Assembly (NCBI RefSeq): GCF_022647885.1
Contig: NZ_JALCLM010000001.1
Span: 1,782,610 to 1,846,609 of the forward strand
Direction of reading: 5' to 3'
DNA from: Bifidobacterium sp.
Lineage (GTDB): Bacteria > Actinomycetota > Actinomycetes > Actinomycetales > Bifidobacteriaceae
DNA: 64,000 nt
Shown here: positions 26,085 through 35,514 of the stretch, piece by piece
Position numbering within the stretch: the stretch's first letter is position 1
Layout of the letters: each line of letters opens with the position of its first letter
The notes under the pieces: model-generated
The model's database searches: none
What the model was told of the DNA's origin: nothing
Seen by the model: the letters and a program-made list of their open reading frames with translations, nothing else
Made by a program: the position numbers and the translations under genes

Positions 26085-27896
26085 TTACGATTGATCTTCT
26101 ACTGCTACCTGGAAGGTGAGTTGTCCGTAATAGTTACCGGACTTCGCACTCTGTGGTACTACACCACCAGTAAACCTCGCCTGTAAGGTCGCACTCACCG
26201 GAGTATCAGAAGAACCAGCAGCCACCAAAAGCCCGCCAGACTGGGAATCCAACAACGAAGCCTGCTGATTCACCCGCAACTCATAGGCCAACGAACGACC
26301 ACCAGAACTCAACAACAACGGGCTACCACTAATATCCTTCAACCGCACCACCACACGCTCATCCGACTCCACCAGAGCAGTATTCACCTGCAGGTTCGCG
26401 TTATCACCAACCCACTCGGATACATCACCAGCCCGATTACCATCCAACACGAACCCAGCAGGCAACGTCACCACCACACCACCACTAATCTGACCCGTCA
26501 CCACCACACTATGATCCCCAGCACCCACCTGATTAAGACCATGAGAATTCACACGCACCGTCCGTATCACCGGCTTAGTTGCCTTATTCGACCAACCAGT
26601 CGTGGCACTACCATCCTCCTGACCCCACACATACAAGGAATAATCCCTATCCACATCCAAATCCCCCAACACCATATTCCCGCCAGAAGTGTTACCAGAC
26701 GCCACCACAGTGCCATCTGTAGCCTGAGGATCCACCAACTTCCAACCCAACCGGTCACCCGCCAGATCAGACGAACCCTCAAGATCCAACACCCACTCAC
26801 CACCCACATCAGCAACATCAACCACCACACCAGTCGGTGCACCTTGAGTCTCATCAACAAACGTCAGCTGTACATCACCCACACCAGCCTGCGACTGATC
26901 ACCAACATCAGCAGACAGAATCAGGTCGTCCAACCCCAAATGCAACGCAGGACGCAAACCAAAAGCGGCGTTGTTCGTAATGCTATTGTTCGGGTAACCG
27001 TCGTACCTCACATAGAACGCATACTGTCTGCCGGCCCAGAGAGCAGAACGCAACCAAGAGCCAGAAGCACCATTAGCACAATTACCAGAATTACCGGCAT
27101 CAATATTAGTTTTGCAACGCAAATTATTATCAACCAAACTGCCAGAAGTATGGTTGAAATACTTGTTCACATCACCAATAGACAACGGAAACACCGAATA
27201 AGCGTTCACCGAAGGAGAAAACTCGGGACTAGTTGGCTCTTTATTAGATTCACACCCTGCGGACCGAGCAGCAGTACACACACCCTCAACCTGCCGACCG
27301 GCACGCAACAACAACTCCTGCTCAAACGAAGAATAATTCGCCGCACCAACAGCATCAGACACCACCGCAAGATTCGACTTATACGAAGCAGTCTCACTAT
27401 CAAAAGAATTCCGAAACGAAGCATTCGTATCAAACTTAAAACCAGCAGTCACCACATCATCAGCCCACAACAGAGCCTCATTAGCAGCAACCGACGTCGT
27501 CGACGACGCCGACCAATCATTCGTAGGCACCGTCGCTTTATTAAACGACCTACCAGCCTCACTCGCCACCTCACCCTTCGCCAAAGTCTTATACCCACCA
27601 GACACCTGCTTAGAGTCATACGTAGAAGTGGATGAGTACGTCACATCTTTCTGCTTACCAAACACAATCCGACGCGTCGAAGCCCAACCACTCGAAGCCA
27701 CAGGAGTCGCGCCAGCAGACAAGGTACTGAAATAGCCATCAAGCCCCAACTCCAACCCGTCAGCAGCCAACGCACGCTCAACCGGAGACACCACCCCAGC
27801 CAACACCACCAACCCAGTAACCACCACAAGCACCACCGACAACAACCACACACGAATCGCACCCAAACGACCCTCACCCACAAATAACCTACCCAT
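26085..27896 (-). CDS. Secreted DUF6273-domain surface protein
   Basis: 603 residues. Signal peptide with Arg-rich start, a long hydrophobic helix and an ALA-AD cleavage site at about residue 45. Residues about 240-325 carry a DUF6273-like block (FPLSIGDVNKYF, GSWLRSALWAG, AFYVRYDG, FGLRPALHLGLDD). The C-terminal part is beta-rich, with repeats resembling adhesive or WxL-like modules, ending GNYYGQLTFQV; no LPxTG anchor is seen. Codon choice (runs of CCA/ACC on the plus strand) and composition differ from neighbours, and a 374-codon frame is open on the opposite strand, which suggests acquisition or strong bias. GGGGTGG precedes the ATG. Possible phase-variable expression is listed separately. 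Confidence 0.75.
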   Translation of the reverse strand: MGRLFVGEGRLGAIRVWLLSVVLVVVTGLVVLAGVVSPVERALAADGLELGLDGYFSTLSAGATPVASSGWASTRRIVFGKQKDVTYSSTSTYDSKQVSGGYKTLAKGEVASEAGRSFNKATVPTNDWSASSTTSVAANEALLWADDVVTAGFKFDTNASFRNSFDSETASYKSNLAVVSDAVGAANYSSFEQELLLRAGRQVEGVCTAARSAGCESNKEPTSPEFSPSVNAYSVFPLSIGDVNKYFNHTSGSLVDNNLRCKTNIDAGNSGNCANGASGSWLRSALWAGRQYAFYVRYDGYPNNSITNNAAFGLRPALHLGLDDLILSADVGDQSQAGVGDVQLTFVDETQGAPTGVVVDVADVGGEWVLDLEGSSDLAGDRLGWKLVDPQATDGTVVASGNTSGGNMVLGDLDVDRDYSLYVWGQEDGSATTGWSNKATKPVIRTVRVNSHGLNQVGAGDHSVVVTGQISGGVVVTLPAGFVLDGNRAGDVSEWVGDNANLQVNTALVESDERVVVRLKDISGSPLLLSSGGRSLAYELRVNQQASLLDSQSGGLLVAAGSSDTPVSATLQARFTGGVVPQSAKSGNYYGQLTFQVAVEDQS

Positions 27897-27926
27897 AAGA
27901 GAACCACCCCGCCAAAGCGAAAACAG

Positions 27927-27937
27927 CCCCCCCCCCC
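27927..27937 (-). repeat. 11-nt poly-G tract (poly-C on plus strand) before the DUF6273 gene
   Basis: Eleven consecutive C on the plus strand lie 31 bases upstream of the ATG at 27896, between the predicted promoter and the ribosome binding site. Such tracts gain or lose bases by slipped-strand mispairing. An upstream ATG at 27958 reads through the tract; with 11 G it is out of frame with the gene, with 9 or 12 it would be in frame. Confidence 0.85.
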
Positions 27938-27990
27938 GTGATCGGTCTCAAACACCACACCAGAGCACGACAGAGAAACACCAAACGAAC

Positions 27991-28019
27991 AATATGCACA
28001 ACATCATACACAATGTAAA
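27991..28019 (-). promoter_or_regulatory. Predicted promoter of the DUF6273 gene
   Basis: On the minus strand TTTACA (28014-28019), 17-base spacer, CATATT (27991-27996). A small palindrome ACAATGTAAATTGT (28010-28023) overlaps the -35 box and could be an operator. Confidence 0.45.
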
Positions 28020-28079
28020 TTGTTTTATTACTGTTCTATAAGCAGATAGCTAAGGCAAACAGCGCTGTGCTGTGTGCAA

Positions 28080-29489
28080 CTAATCTTCCAACTGCTTGCC
28101 CCGGAATTCAGGCAGAAACAGCGCACTCACGCAAGCGAGCGCAAATGCTACGCAAAACACTACAAAAGTTACGGTTTTCTCACCATGCCCAACCGTCAAC
28201 ATCAGAGGCACCAACAGTGGGGCAGCTATTGCAGCTAAGCGTCCAACTGAGGCAGCAGCACCTGCAGCAGCGGCACGTAATCTCGTTGGGTATATCTCAG
28301 GCGTAATCGCATACAATACGCCCCATGCCCCGAGGTTTGCAGCCGAAAGTAGCATGCCAAAACCCAACACTTGTGCAACCGTGTTTGCTTGCGAAAAGAG
28401 CAGAGCAGCAATCGCTGAGACTGCTAAAAATGAGCACAACGTGCGTCTTCTACCCCATATTTCAACTAGCCAAGCAGCTAAGAAATATCCTGGTAATTGA
28501 GCTAATGCAATAATCAGCGAATATCCAAAGGAGCTAGTTAACGAGCCGAATTGCTCAGTCAATAACGAAGGCATCCACGTGAAGGCCCCATAGTATGCGA
28601 AGTTTACAAAGAACCACGTAAACCATATTGCAGCGGTCCGTCCTCTGAACTGTGGTGCAAATAACGCTCTTGTCGGAATTTTAGTGAGTGGGGCTTGCCG
28701 CGGAGATTCAACCGGCGACACTCCACCAGCCTGTTCAAAGTAGCGCACAGCCTCTTCTGCACGATCATCCAATCCCTTTGATTCCAAATATCGTACAGAT
28801 TCTGGAATGTGAATTCTCGCAACAATCGCATAAAGCAGCGGAGCCGCACCGATAAGAAGAGCCCAGCGCCATCCCCAATCTCCTGTGTTGGGAATGACGT
28901 AGTAGCCGATTGCTGCCGCGATAATCCAGCCGATTGCCCAAAATGACTCAAGTAATACTGTCATCCTCCCACGATGCGCAGCTGGCGAGAACTCACTAAT
29001 CAGCGTCGATGCAACAGGAAGTTCAGCACCCAAGCCAAGACCTATCACGAATCTGGCCAGTAGCAGGGCCACCAAGGTCATAGATAACGCCATACCTGCA
29101 CTGGCTATGCCAAATATCACTAAGGTAGCGGTAAATACCGTCTTGCGCCCAATCCGGTCGGCTAGAAAACCTCCAAGAGCAGCGCCGATAGCCATGCCGA
29201 CGAAACCGATCGATAACACCCATGACCGTTCACTAAGAGTGAGTTGGAAATGGGGATCAGCCGCAATCGCAGCCACAACAAATGAGACCAAACCCACATC
29301 CATGGCATCAAAAGCCCACCCTATACCAGATGCGACAAGCAATTTCTTGTGGGCACGATTAATCGGCAAGCGATCCAAACGCTGATTCCTGCTCAGTGCC
29401 TCCGTCTGGGACGGTATCTGATGAGCTGAATGCTCTTGGTAATTATGCGACGATGAGGAAACTTCACTGTGCTCCGTTGACTTCTGCAT
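28080..29489 (-). CDS. Major facilitator transporter, NiaP-like
   Basis: 469 residues with twelve hydrophobic segments and the MFS signature DRIGRKTVFTATL between helices 2 and 3, LPVASTLISEFSPAAHRGRM and PESVRYLESKG in the middle loop, and a second EIWGRRRTL signature. The start of helix 1, ASGIGWAFDAMDVGLVSFVV, is characteristic of the NiaP group that imports nicotinate/nicotinamide, but the same type includes other aromatic acid transporters, so substrate is inferred. A hydrophilic Ser/Gln-rich N-terminus of about 40 residues. AAGGA lies six bases before the ATG. Monocistronic. Confidence 0.82.
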   Translation of the reverse strand: MQKSTEHSEVSSSSHNYQEHSAHQIPSQTEALSRNQRLDRLPINRAHKKLLVASGIGWAFDAMDVGLVSFVVAAIAADPHFQLTLSERSWVLSIGFVGMAIGAALGGFLADRIGRKTVFTATLVIFGIASAGMALSMTLVALLLARFVIGLGLGAELPVASTLISEFSPAAHRGRMTVLLESFWAIGWIIAAAIGYYVIPNTGDWGWRWALLIGAAPLLYAIVARIHIPESVRYLESKGLDDRAEEAVRYFEQAGGVSPVESPRQAPLTKIPTRALFAPQFRGRTAAIWFTWFFVNFAYYGAFTWMPSLLTEQFGSLTSSFGYSLIIALAQLPGYFLAAWLVEIWGRRRTLCSFLAVSAIAALLFSQANTVAQVLGFGMLLSAANLGAWGVLYAITPEIYPTRLRAAAAGAAASVGRLAAIAAPLLVPLMLTVGHGEKTVTFVVFCVAFALACVSALFLPEFRGKQLED

Positions 29490-29628
29490 ACGGAATCCTT
29501 CTACTCAGGAACAAAGGAATACAGACCCGGTTCTCTAAATCCAACATATGATTCAGACAATAATGCACAATCCGTCAAATGCCAATAACTAAGCCTAGAC
29601 TCGAGGGGGCCAGTGAAGGCGACCAAAT

Positions 29629-29701
29629 AGATAACTGCACTAAAAGTGGAGTAAATTCTCTATAATCCAGCGAAAAAACTGCACTTTTAGTGCAGTTATC
29701 T
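29629..29701 (-). repeat. 73-bp palindromic element, copy 1
   Basis: Arms AGATAACTGCACTAAAAGTG and its complement, 22-23 bp with one mismatch, total 73 bp. Copies at 42267-42339 and 50642-50718 have the same length between GATAA and TTATC (71 bp). It lies immediately after the scpB stop codon. Confidence 0.8.
29673..29696 (-). terminator. Terminator hairpin of the parA-scpA-scpB operon
   Basis: On the minus strand ACTGCACT-AAA-AGTGCAGT followed by T5. This small hairpin is one arm of the 73-bp element, so termination may be a function supplied by the element. Confidence 0.7.
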
Positions 29702-29706
29702 GCTTT

Positions 29707-30393
29707 CTACCTGTCTTCCTCGTCGAGGACTGTATCGGCCTGTGGGAGGAATGGAGCCAGTGACGGCAAATCGGCAAGACTTTCCAAACCCATGTGGTCG
29801 AGGAACTCAGGAGTTGTTACCAGCAATCCTGCTCGCGTGTCTGCCTCCACACCATCCTCCCGTATGAGCCCGCGAATGGATAGGGAACGTATCACCCCGT
29901 CTGAATTCACCCCACGGATAGCAGCGACCTGTGCTCTGGTAATCGGCTGTTTGTAGGCAATAATCGATAAGGCTTCTAGCGCAGCTTGAGACAATCTGGC
30001 ACTTTGCCCATCAGTGACGAATGCGGACACCACGCTCTCATATTCTGGTCTGCTGCAGTACTGCCAGCCCCTAGCAGTGTGTCTGAGTTCAAAACCGCGC
30101 CTACGTCTCGAACTATTTTCCTCATACTCATCACATAGAGTTGAAAGAGCATCTGCTACCTGTTGTTCACTTATAGACAGCACTCTAGCGAGATCGGTAC
30201 TGTGCTGAGGTTGATCTGCGGCCATCAGCATAGCTTCAAGACAAGCGAGGAGTCCCCCTGGAAAATCATCAACATCGAAATCCACATATTCTGGTCTAGT
30301 GTCTATGGGCTTAGGACTTTGATTGTGCTCTGCTGCCTCACTGATTATTATCTCTGCATCATGGTCACTACCTAGGTCTTCAGAATCTTGCAT
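29707..30393 (-). CDS. scpB: Segregation and condensation protein ScpB
   Basis: Winged-helix dimer partner of ScpA in the SMC complex that organises the chromosome; about 228 residues. Conserved core LLACLEAMLMAADQPQHSTDLA at the N-terminal winged helix and SQAALEALSIIAYKQPITRAQVAAIRGVNSDGVIRSL in the second. An acidic N-terminal 40 residues and acidic C-terminus. Start ATG at 30391-30393 has GAGGAGGGG upstream; the frame opens 21 bases earlier without such a site. It follows scpA after a 44-base gap. Confidence 0.95.
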   Translation of the reverse strand: MQDSEDLGSDHDAEIIISEAAEHNQSPKPIDTRPEYVDFDVDDFPGGLLACLEAMLMAADQPQHSTDLARVLSISEQQVADALSTLCDEYEENSSRRRRGFELRHTARGWQYCSRPEYESVVSAFVTDGQSARLSQAALEALSIIAYKQPITRAQVAAIRGVNSDGVIRSLSIRGLIREDGVEADTRAGLLVTTPEFLDHMGLESLADLPSLAPFLPQADTVLDEEDR

Positions 30394-30437
30394 TACCCCT
30401 CCTCTCAATCTCACACCTACGACATGGTAAAAGCACG

Positions 30438-31370
30438 CTAAGCGAAGTCATTGGCACTCATCGAGACTTCTTGAGTACTTTCTAAATCGGTGTCCCATCT
30501 GAGATAGAGCTCTTCGAATGGGCCTGCCTGCTTCACGTGTATGGCACCTTGCTTGAAAAATGCCAAGATCGCTAAGAACCGCGCCACCTTCTCCATGGTC
30601 GATTGCGCATCAGCAATCAACGCGGTGAAAGTCATAACCGTTCCCTTGGCGGCCGTAAGTCTTTGCCTCACTAAAGAAGCCTGCTGCTGAAGATCCACAA
30701 TTGGTACGTGGAGCTGCGCCACCGAGACCTCAGTTAATGGCGCATTAGCCAGCACCTGCGCAGCAATTTTGGCCAGCGCTTCGCCGTCAATATCCCACTG
30801 CAGAACTGGAAGCATAGCCGCGAATGAACGGTCATTTTCAGGTTTATGAGGGAATCTACCAGCATTAGCGAGCAATCTGGCACGGAAATCATCACCAGCA
30901 CGTTTGAACGCTTTGTACTGCAATAACCGCGCAAAAATCAAATCTCGCTCACGCAGAGCTTCCATGCTTTGCTCATCATGCTCACCGTCAGCACCACCTG
31001 GGAGAAGTGCAGCGCTTTTGGCTTCAATCAGTACTGCTGCAACATCCAGGAAAGCACTAGCCTCATCCAGACTGTCTTCAAAATTCAACTGACGGACATA
31101 GGCGATAAATTCCTCAGTAATAGAAGAAAGCGAGACCTCGGTCAGCTCAAGACGTTTATTTGCAATCATCCCCAGTAATGCATCAAATGGCCCTTGATAC
31201 ACATCTAAGGTAACCAAGAAACCTGATTCCTGTGCTTCACTAGCCACAGATGTATCAGGAGACGGCACATTTGAGGATAGTCCTTCCGGAGCTAATGCTT
31301 CGGAGAATTGCCTCTCAGAGGGTGCATATAACCCTGTATTGTTGCGGACAGCCTCGTCATTCATGTTCAT
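30438..31370 (-). CDS. scpA: Segregation and condensation protein ScpA
   Basis: Kleisin subunit that bridges the SMC heads; 310 residues. The N-terminal kleisin segment VTLDVYQGPFDALLGMIANKRLELTEV is clear, followed by ITEEFIAYVRQ and the C-terminal winged helix FLAILAFFKQGAIHVKQAGPFEELYLRW. The first 45 residues are low complexity. It starts nine bases after the parA stop, in an operon parA-scpA-scpB. Confidence 0.94.
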   Translation of the reverse strand: MNMNDEAVRNNTGLYAPSERQFSEALAPEGLSSNVPSPDTSVASEAQESGFLVTLDVYQGPFDALLGMIANKRLELTEVSLSSITEEFIAYVRQLNFEDSLDEASAFLDVAAVLIEAKSAALLPGGADGEHDEQSMEALRERDLIFARLLQYKAFKRAGDDFRARLLANAGRFPHKPENDRSFAAMLPVLQWDIDGEALAKIAAQVLANAPLTEVSVAQLHVPIVDLQQQASLVRQRLTAAKGTVMTFTALIADAQSTMEKVARFLAILAFFKQGAIHVKQAGPFEELYLRWDTDLESTQEVSMSANDFA

Positions 31371-31379
31371 CGAGAACGT

Positions 31380-32219
31380 TTACGCGACAATACCGCGTGC
31401 AATAAGTTCTCTGGCGACCTCTCGATATTCCTTTGAAGTCTTGTGAGCGGGCGCGTACATACTGATCGGTGCTCCTGAAACTGTGGCATCAGGCAATTTA
31501 ATCGACCTCGTAATAACCGTATGGAAGACCTTGCCTTTGAATGCCTCGAAGATGCGCTGCAATACTTCTTCTGAATGCAATGTGCGGGTATACATCGTTA
31601 CCAACACACCGTAGACCTCTAGCGAAGGATTAATGCGATTGCGAACCTTCTCAATTGACTGCATCAGGAGGGCCACACCACGAAGTGCGAAAAACTCGGC
31701 AGCGACGGGAATAATTACACCGTCCGCAGCAGTGAGTGCGTTCACAGTAAGTAGGCCTAGCGAGGGCTGACAATCAATAATAATGAGATCATACTCGTCA
31801 CGAAGCGGGCGAAGAGTGCCGGATAAGACTTGCTCTCTACCAACCTCAGTTACCAGTTGAACTTCGGCAGCCGACAGATCGATATTCGCGGGGATGATGT
31901 CGAGATTGGGAAAACGTGTGTGCACCACAACTTCATGAACATCCATGGAAGGGTTAAACAGTGCCGTATAAATCGTGTTATCTACACTGTTGGCGTTAAT
32001 ACCCAAACCTACTGTGGCAGCACCTTGCGGATCAAAATCCACAATCAGTACCCTGCGACCATATAAACTCAAGGCTCCAGCTATGTTGATAGAACTGGTT
32101 GTCTTACCAACTCCACCCTTTTGGTTGCACATAGCAACCACGCGGGCTGGTCCATGTTGGTTCAGTGGTTCAGGGGCGGCGAAGGTGTCATACTCTCGCC
32201 CAAGCAAATCCGTAGGCAT
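31380..32219 (-). CDS. ParA/Soj-family ATPase next to scpAB
   Basis: Deviant Walker ATPase of 279 residues. KGGVGKTT Walker A, DFDPQGAATVGLG (A') and LIIDCQPSLGLLTVNAL (B) are intact. No parB is next to it, and its place upstream of scpA is usual in actinobacteria, where it is distinct from the origin-proximal parAB pair. It probably helps SMC-ScpAB position or chromosome organisation (inference). The ATG is preceded by GGTGGT. First gene of its operon; the divergent potD gene begins 378 bp away. Confidence 0.9.
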   Translation of the reverse strand: MPTDLLGREYDTFAAPEPLNQHGPARVVAMCNQKGGVGKTTSSINIAGALSLYGRRVLIVDFDPQGAATVGLGINANSVDNTIYTALFNPSMDVHEVVVHTRFPNLDIIPANIDLSAAEVQLVTEVGREQVLSGTLRPLRDEYDLIIIDCQPSLGLLTVNALTAADGVIIPVAAEFFALRGVALLMQSIEKVRNRINPSLEVYGVLVTMYTRTLHSEEVLQRIFEAFKGKVFHTVITRSIKLPDATVSGAPISMYAPAHKTSKEYREVARELIARGIVA

Positions 32220-32597
32220 ACCACCACATTACCAACATCCAAGACCTTGTTCGTTCCAGTTCATACAACGATTCATGCTGAGGCAAGCTCTCACAAGCAA
32301 ATCTCACTCCGCGAATTCACTAGGTGATCTACTCCTCACAGAAGAATTCGACGCAAACCATCTGTAGAAAAAACACTAAATACGAAGCATTTTTCTAGTT
32401 TTACTCAGTTATTCGATGAAACATTGAGATAACACATGGTATTTCTATGTAAATTCCCAGCAACGATAACGAAACACATCATTGCTATTTCCTTATACAT
32501 ACATACACCTCGAACACAACCCAATATTCCTCACCCCTCCATCCAGACCAAACAACACACCGGCAAGCTGCCTCTTGAATGAATGTGACCTGAGAAT
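32220..32597. other. Divergent intergenic region between parA and potD
   Basis: 378 bp, A+T-rich from about 32350 to 32520, expected to hold both promoters. A weak inverted repeat TAGAAAAA...TTTTTCTA (32366-32398) is the only structure I see. No open frame of convincing coding quality. Confidence 0.5.
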
Positions 32598-33707
32598 ATG
32601 AACAATATAAACGCAACCAGACTCGCAACAACATCCATCATCACGCTACTTATCTTGGGAGGCTGCTCATCAGGCGTCGGCAACGACAGTGCATCAGATG
32701 ATTCTTCGGCAGTCGCTTTTACCCCTGCCACTAGCGGCGAACTGCATATATATACTTGGTCGGACTATTACCCCGACGATTTGCTCAAAAGCTTCGAAGA
32801 AGATACTGGCATCAAAACTACAATCGATTACTACGAAAGCAATGAAGTCTTGATGTCTAAGCTCCAAGCAACCTCTGGCAGTGGATATGACGTGGTTGTT
32901 CCAAGCGACTATGCAGTCGAACTGTTGGCAGATGAGGGCTTGCTGCAACAGATCAATGCTCTTGATTTACCCAACGGCAAGAATATTGAAGATGATTTTC
33001 GACAAGTATATTTTGATAAAGGCAGGAAATATTCGGCACCATATTTGTATGGCACCACTGGATATATGTATGACTCATCTTTACTTGCAGCAGGTGAAAC
33101 AGCACCTGACAGTTGGAAAGACTACTTCACTTCTGATGCAGCTTGGAATGCCAGTCCTGGAATTTTCAACGACCAAACAGATGGTGTTAATGCTGCGCTG
33201 AGAGCCAGTGGTGGGGAACCCTGCTCAACAGACCCGACTGAGTTACAAGCTGCCCAAGACTTGCTCACAGAGTATAAGAAGAAAGTACAAAACATCAGTT
33301 CTGACTCTGTTATTGATCGACTGATCTCTGGAGAAAACTCAGTTGCCATGATCTGGAATGGTGCAGGGCACAGAGTCAGTGAGCAGAAATCGAGTATGGA
33401 TTATGTCTATCCGTCAGAAGGCATGTCCTCATATCAAGATAATTGGGCAGTGCCTTCCGGTGCAGAAAATGTGCAACAAGCTTTGACCTTTATCAACTGG
33501 ATGATGGAGCCTGAGAATATAGCAGCTGCTGCTAATTATCAGGGATATGACGCCGGCATTACAGGTGTAGATGAGCTTCTTGACGACAGTCTGCGTAACG
33601 ATCCTGCAGTGAGTCCGCCTGATGATGCCAAAATCGAGCTCGTTCCAACTTGCTCAAATGAAGCTATCAACAATTACACCAAAATCTGGGAAAGCTTTAA
33701 ATCGTGA
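32598..33707 (+). CDS. potD: Polyamine-type ABC transporter binding lipoprotein, orphan
   Basis: Extracytoplasmic binding protein of 369 residues related to PotD/PotF. Lipobox LGGC at about residue 23. Mature domain begins LHIYTWSDYYPDDLLKSFEEDTGIK and continues with YDVVVPSDYAVELLADEGLLQ, PYLYGTTGYMYD, and the GENSVAMIWNGAG and EGMSSYQDNWAVPSGAEN blocks typical of the polyamine group. No PotA, PotB or PotC gene lies nearby, so it must work with a distant permease or as a sensor; this is inferred. Weak ribosome binding site. It precedes an amidohydrolase by 79 bases on the same strand. Confidence 0.85.
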   Translation: MNNINATRLATTSIITLLILGGCSSGVGNDSASDDSSAVAFTPATSGELHIYTWSDYYPDDLLKSFEEDTGIKTTIDYYESNEVLMSKLQATSGSGYDVVVPSDYAVELLADEGLLQQINALDLPNGKNIEDDFRQVYFDKGRKYSAPYLYGTTGYMYDSSLLAAGETAPDSWKDYFTSDAAWNASPGIFNDQTDGVNAALRASGGEPCSTDPTELQAAQDLLTEYKKKVQNISSDSVIDRLISGENSVAMIWNGAGHRVSEQKSSMDYVYPSEGMSSYQDNWAVPSGAENVQQALTFINWMMEPENIAAAANYQGYDAGITGVDELLDDSLRNDPAVSPPDDAKIELVPTCSNEAINNYTKIWESFKS

Positions 33708-33786
33708 ACCTTCTCAACCGTGCAAGTATGACTGTCCTGCGCACACCAAAGATTTCGATTATCTATTTCAGTCCAAAGGAGTAGAG

Positions 33787-35514
33787 GTGACTAAAGCCAA
33801 ACAGCAAGATGAGAAGGTATCCTCACAATCTGACTATTTCTCACGCAGGAATTCCCCACACAGTAATCTCCAACCCAGCAACCTCCAACCCAGTAATCTC
33901 TCATCTGATGAAATACTGACACTGACGAATGCCAGAATTTGGATTAATAGCACTCAACGAAGTTCAACAATAAGCTTTCAACATGGCAAAGTACTTGCTT
34001 ACGGAGAAGAGGCCGACCATCTGGCAAAGCAGGGCAAGATATTAGATATGGACGGCGCATGCGTGATTCCAGCCTTCTCAGACGGCCACTGTCATCCCAT
34101 CTTTGGCGGTATGGAGAGTATGGGTCCGGCAATCAGTGCGTTGCAATCTGTAGAAGACATTCTCAGCGAGGTTGCACAGTGGGCAGCTGCACATCCTGAG
34201 TCGTCGTGGGTGATTGGTGCCAGCTATGATCCTTCGCTCTCCCCTGGCGGCAGCTTTGACGCTCGCTGGTTAGATGAGGCAGTGCCAGATCGCCCATGCT
34301 ATTTGCGCGCGCATGATTACCATTCATTATGGTGCAACAGTGAAGCATTGCGCGTTGCAGGAATCAGCTCTGACACACCGGAACCTGAACTCGGTAGTAT
34401 CGATCGACGAGACGATGGATCACCACTAGGAACATTGCGCGAATGGCATGCAGTCGATTTAGTGATGGCTAAAGCCCCGCGCAGTGACAGAGATGATTTG
34501 GCAAGAGCATTACGCATAGCTTGTGCCGAACAAAATCGTTTCGGTATTACTTGGATGCAAGACGCATGGGTTGATGAGGGTATGCATACCCCTTATGTAG
34601 ATTTACTCCAACAAGGCGCTCTCAATGTCAGATCGAATCTGGCACAACGCGCTGATCCACACTACTGGAAGGAACAAAGCGCTGGTTTCTTGAAAGTGCG
34701 TCAAGAAATCAGCGAAGTAGCTCAGACAATGCATGCCGAAGATATGTTGAGCGCACGCACTATCAAATATTTTGCGGATGGTGTGATTGAGTCTGGAACA
34801 GGCGCAATGTTGGATCCCTACGACAATAGTGACAGCACAGGCATGGAAGTTTGGAAAAGGGAAGAACTACTTCAGGCGGTCGCTCACTTCGATGCACTGG
34901 GATTTCAAACACATATCCATGCAATTGGCGATCGTGCTGTGCGCAATGCTCTAGATGCTATTGCATATGCGATTCAAACTAATCCACGATGGGACAGACG
35001 ACCCGTTATCACTCATTGTCAGCTTATTCAACCTATAGATATTCCTCGCTTTGCCGCTCTGGGAATCACTGCCAACGTAGAAGCATACTGGGCTCAAATG
35101 GACCCTCTGATGGTCGAGCTGACTGCTCCACGACTTGCAGCAAGGAGCGATTTGCAATACCCCTTCGCTTCATTGAAATCTTCTGGAACACGCCTTGCGC
35201 ATGGTAGTGATTGGCCAGTTTCGAGCAATAATCCATTGCTCGCAATTGCCACCGCAGTGACTCGCCAAACTGCTTCTGGGCATCCCGAAGGCGGCTGGAT
35301 TCCTGCTGAACGTCTTAAGGTGAGGTCAGCAATGGCCATGGCTACCGAAGGTTCTGCGTATCAGGCTTGGACTGATACCTTCCGTGGCAGTCTTGATGTC
35401 GGTAAACATGCTGACTTTGCTGTGCTCGATGCAGATCCGGACAGCATCGGTGTGCACCGATTAGGAAATATTACCGTGTTGCAAACTTGGCTAAAAGGCA
35501 CCAGAGTGTATTAA
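33787..35514 (+). CDS. YtcJ-like metal-dependent amidohydrolase
   Basis: About 575 residues of the amidohydrolase family 3. Visible: first metal site DGHCHP, the long helical insertion SWVIGASYDP, KYFADGVIESGTGAML, second His pair THIHAIGDRAVRNALD, and HGSDWPVS with the catalytic Asp; a C-terminal small beta domain GKHADFAVLD. Start GTG at 33787 is chosen because AAAGGAG sits five bases before it; the frame runs back into potD. The N-terminus has a short repeat coding Leu-Gln-Pro-Ser-Asn. Substrate unknown. Its stop codon directly abuts the xerD stop on the other strand. Confidence 0.88.
   Translation: MTKAKQQDEKVSSQSDYFSRRNSPHSNLQPSNLQPSNLSSDEILTLTNARIWINSTQRSSTISFQHGKVLAYGEEADHLAKQGKILDMDGACVIPAFSDGHCHPIFGGMESMGPAISALQSVEDILSEVAQWAAAHPESSWVIGASYDPSLSPGGSFDARWLDEAVPDRPCYLRAHDYHSLWCNSEALRVAGISSDTPEPELGSIDRRDDGSPLGTLREWHAVDLVMAKAPRSDRDDLARALRIACAEQNRFGITWMQDAWVDEGMHTPYVDLLQQGALNVRSNLAQRADPHYWKEQSAGFLKVRQEISEVAQTMHAEDMLSARTIKYFADGVIESGTGAMLDPYDNSDSTGMEVWKREELLQAVAHFDALGFQTHIHAIGDRAVRNALDAIAYAIQTNPRWDRRPVITHCQLIQPIDIPRFAALGITANVEAYWAQMDPLMVELTAPRLAARSDLQYPFASLKSSGTRLAHGSDWPVSSNNPLLAIATAVTRQTASGHPEGGWIPAERLKVRSAMAMATEGSAYQAWTDTFRGSLDVGKHADFAVLDADPDSIGVHRLGNITVLQTWLKGTRVY

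Noticed and set aside
26511..27635. 374-codon plus-strand frame as a gene
   Set aside because: It lies wholly within the DUF6273 gene, has no ribosome binding site and a composition (Ile, Arg, His, Thr) that mirrors codon bias of the other strand.
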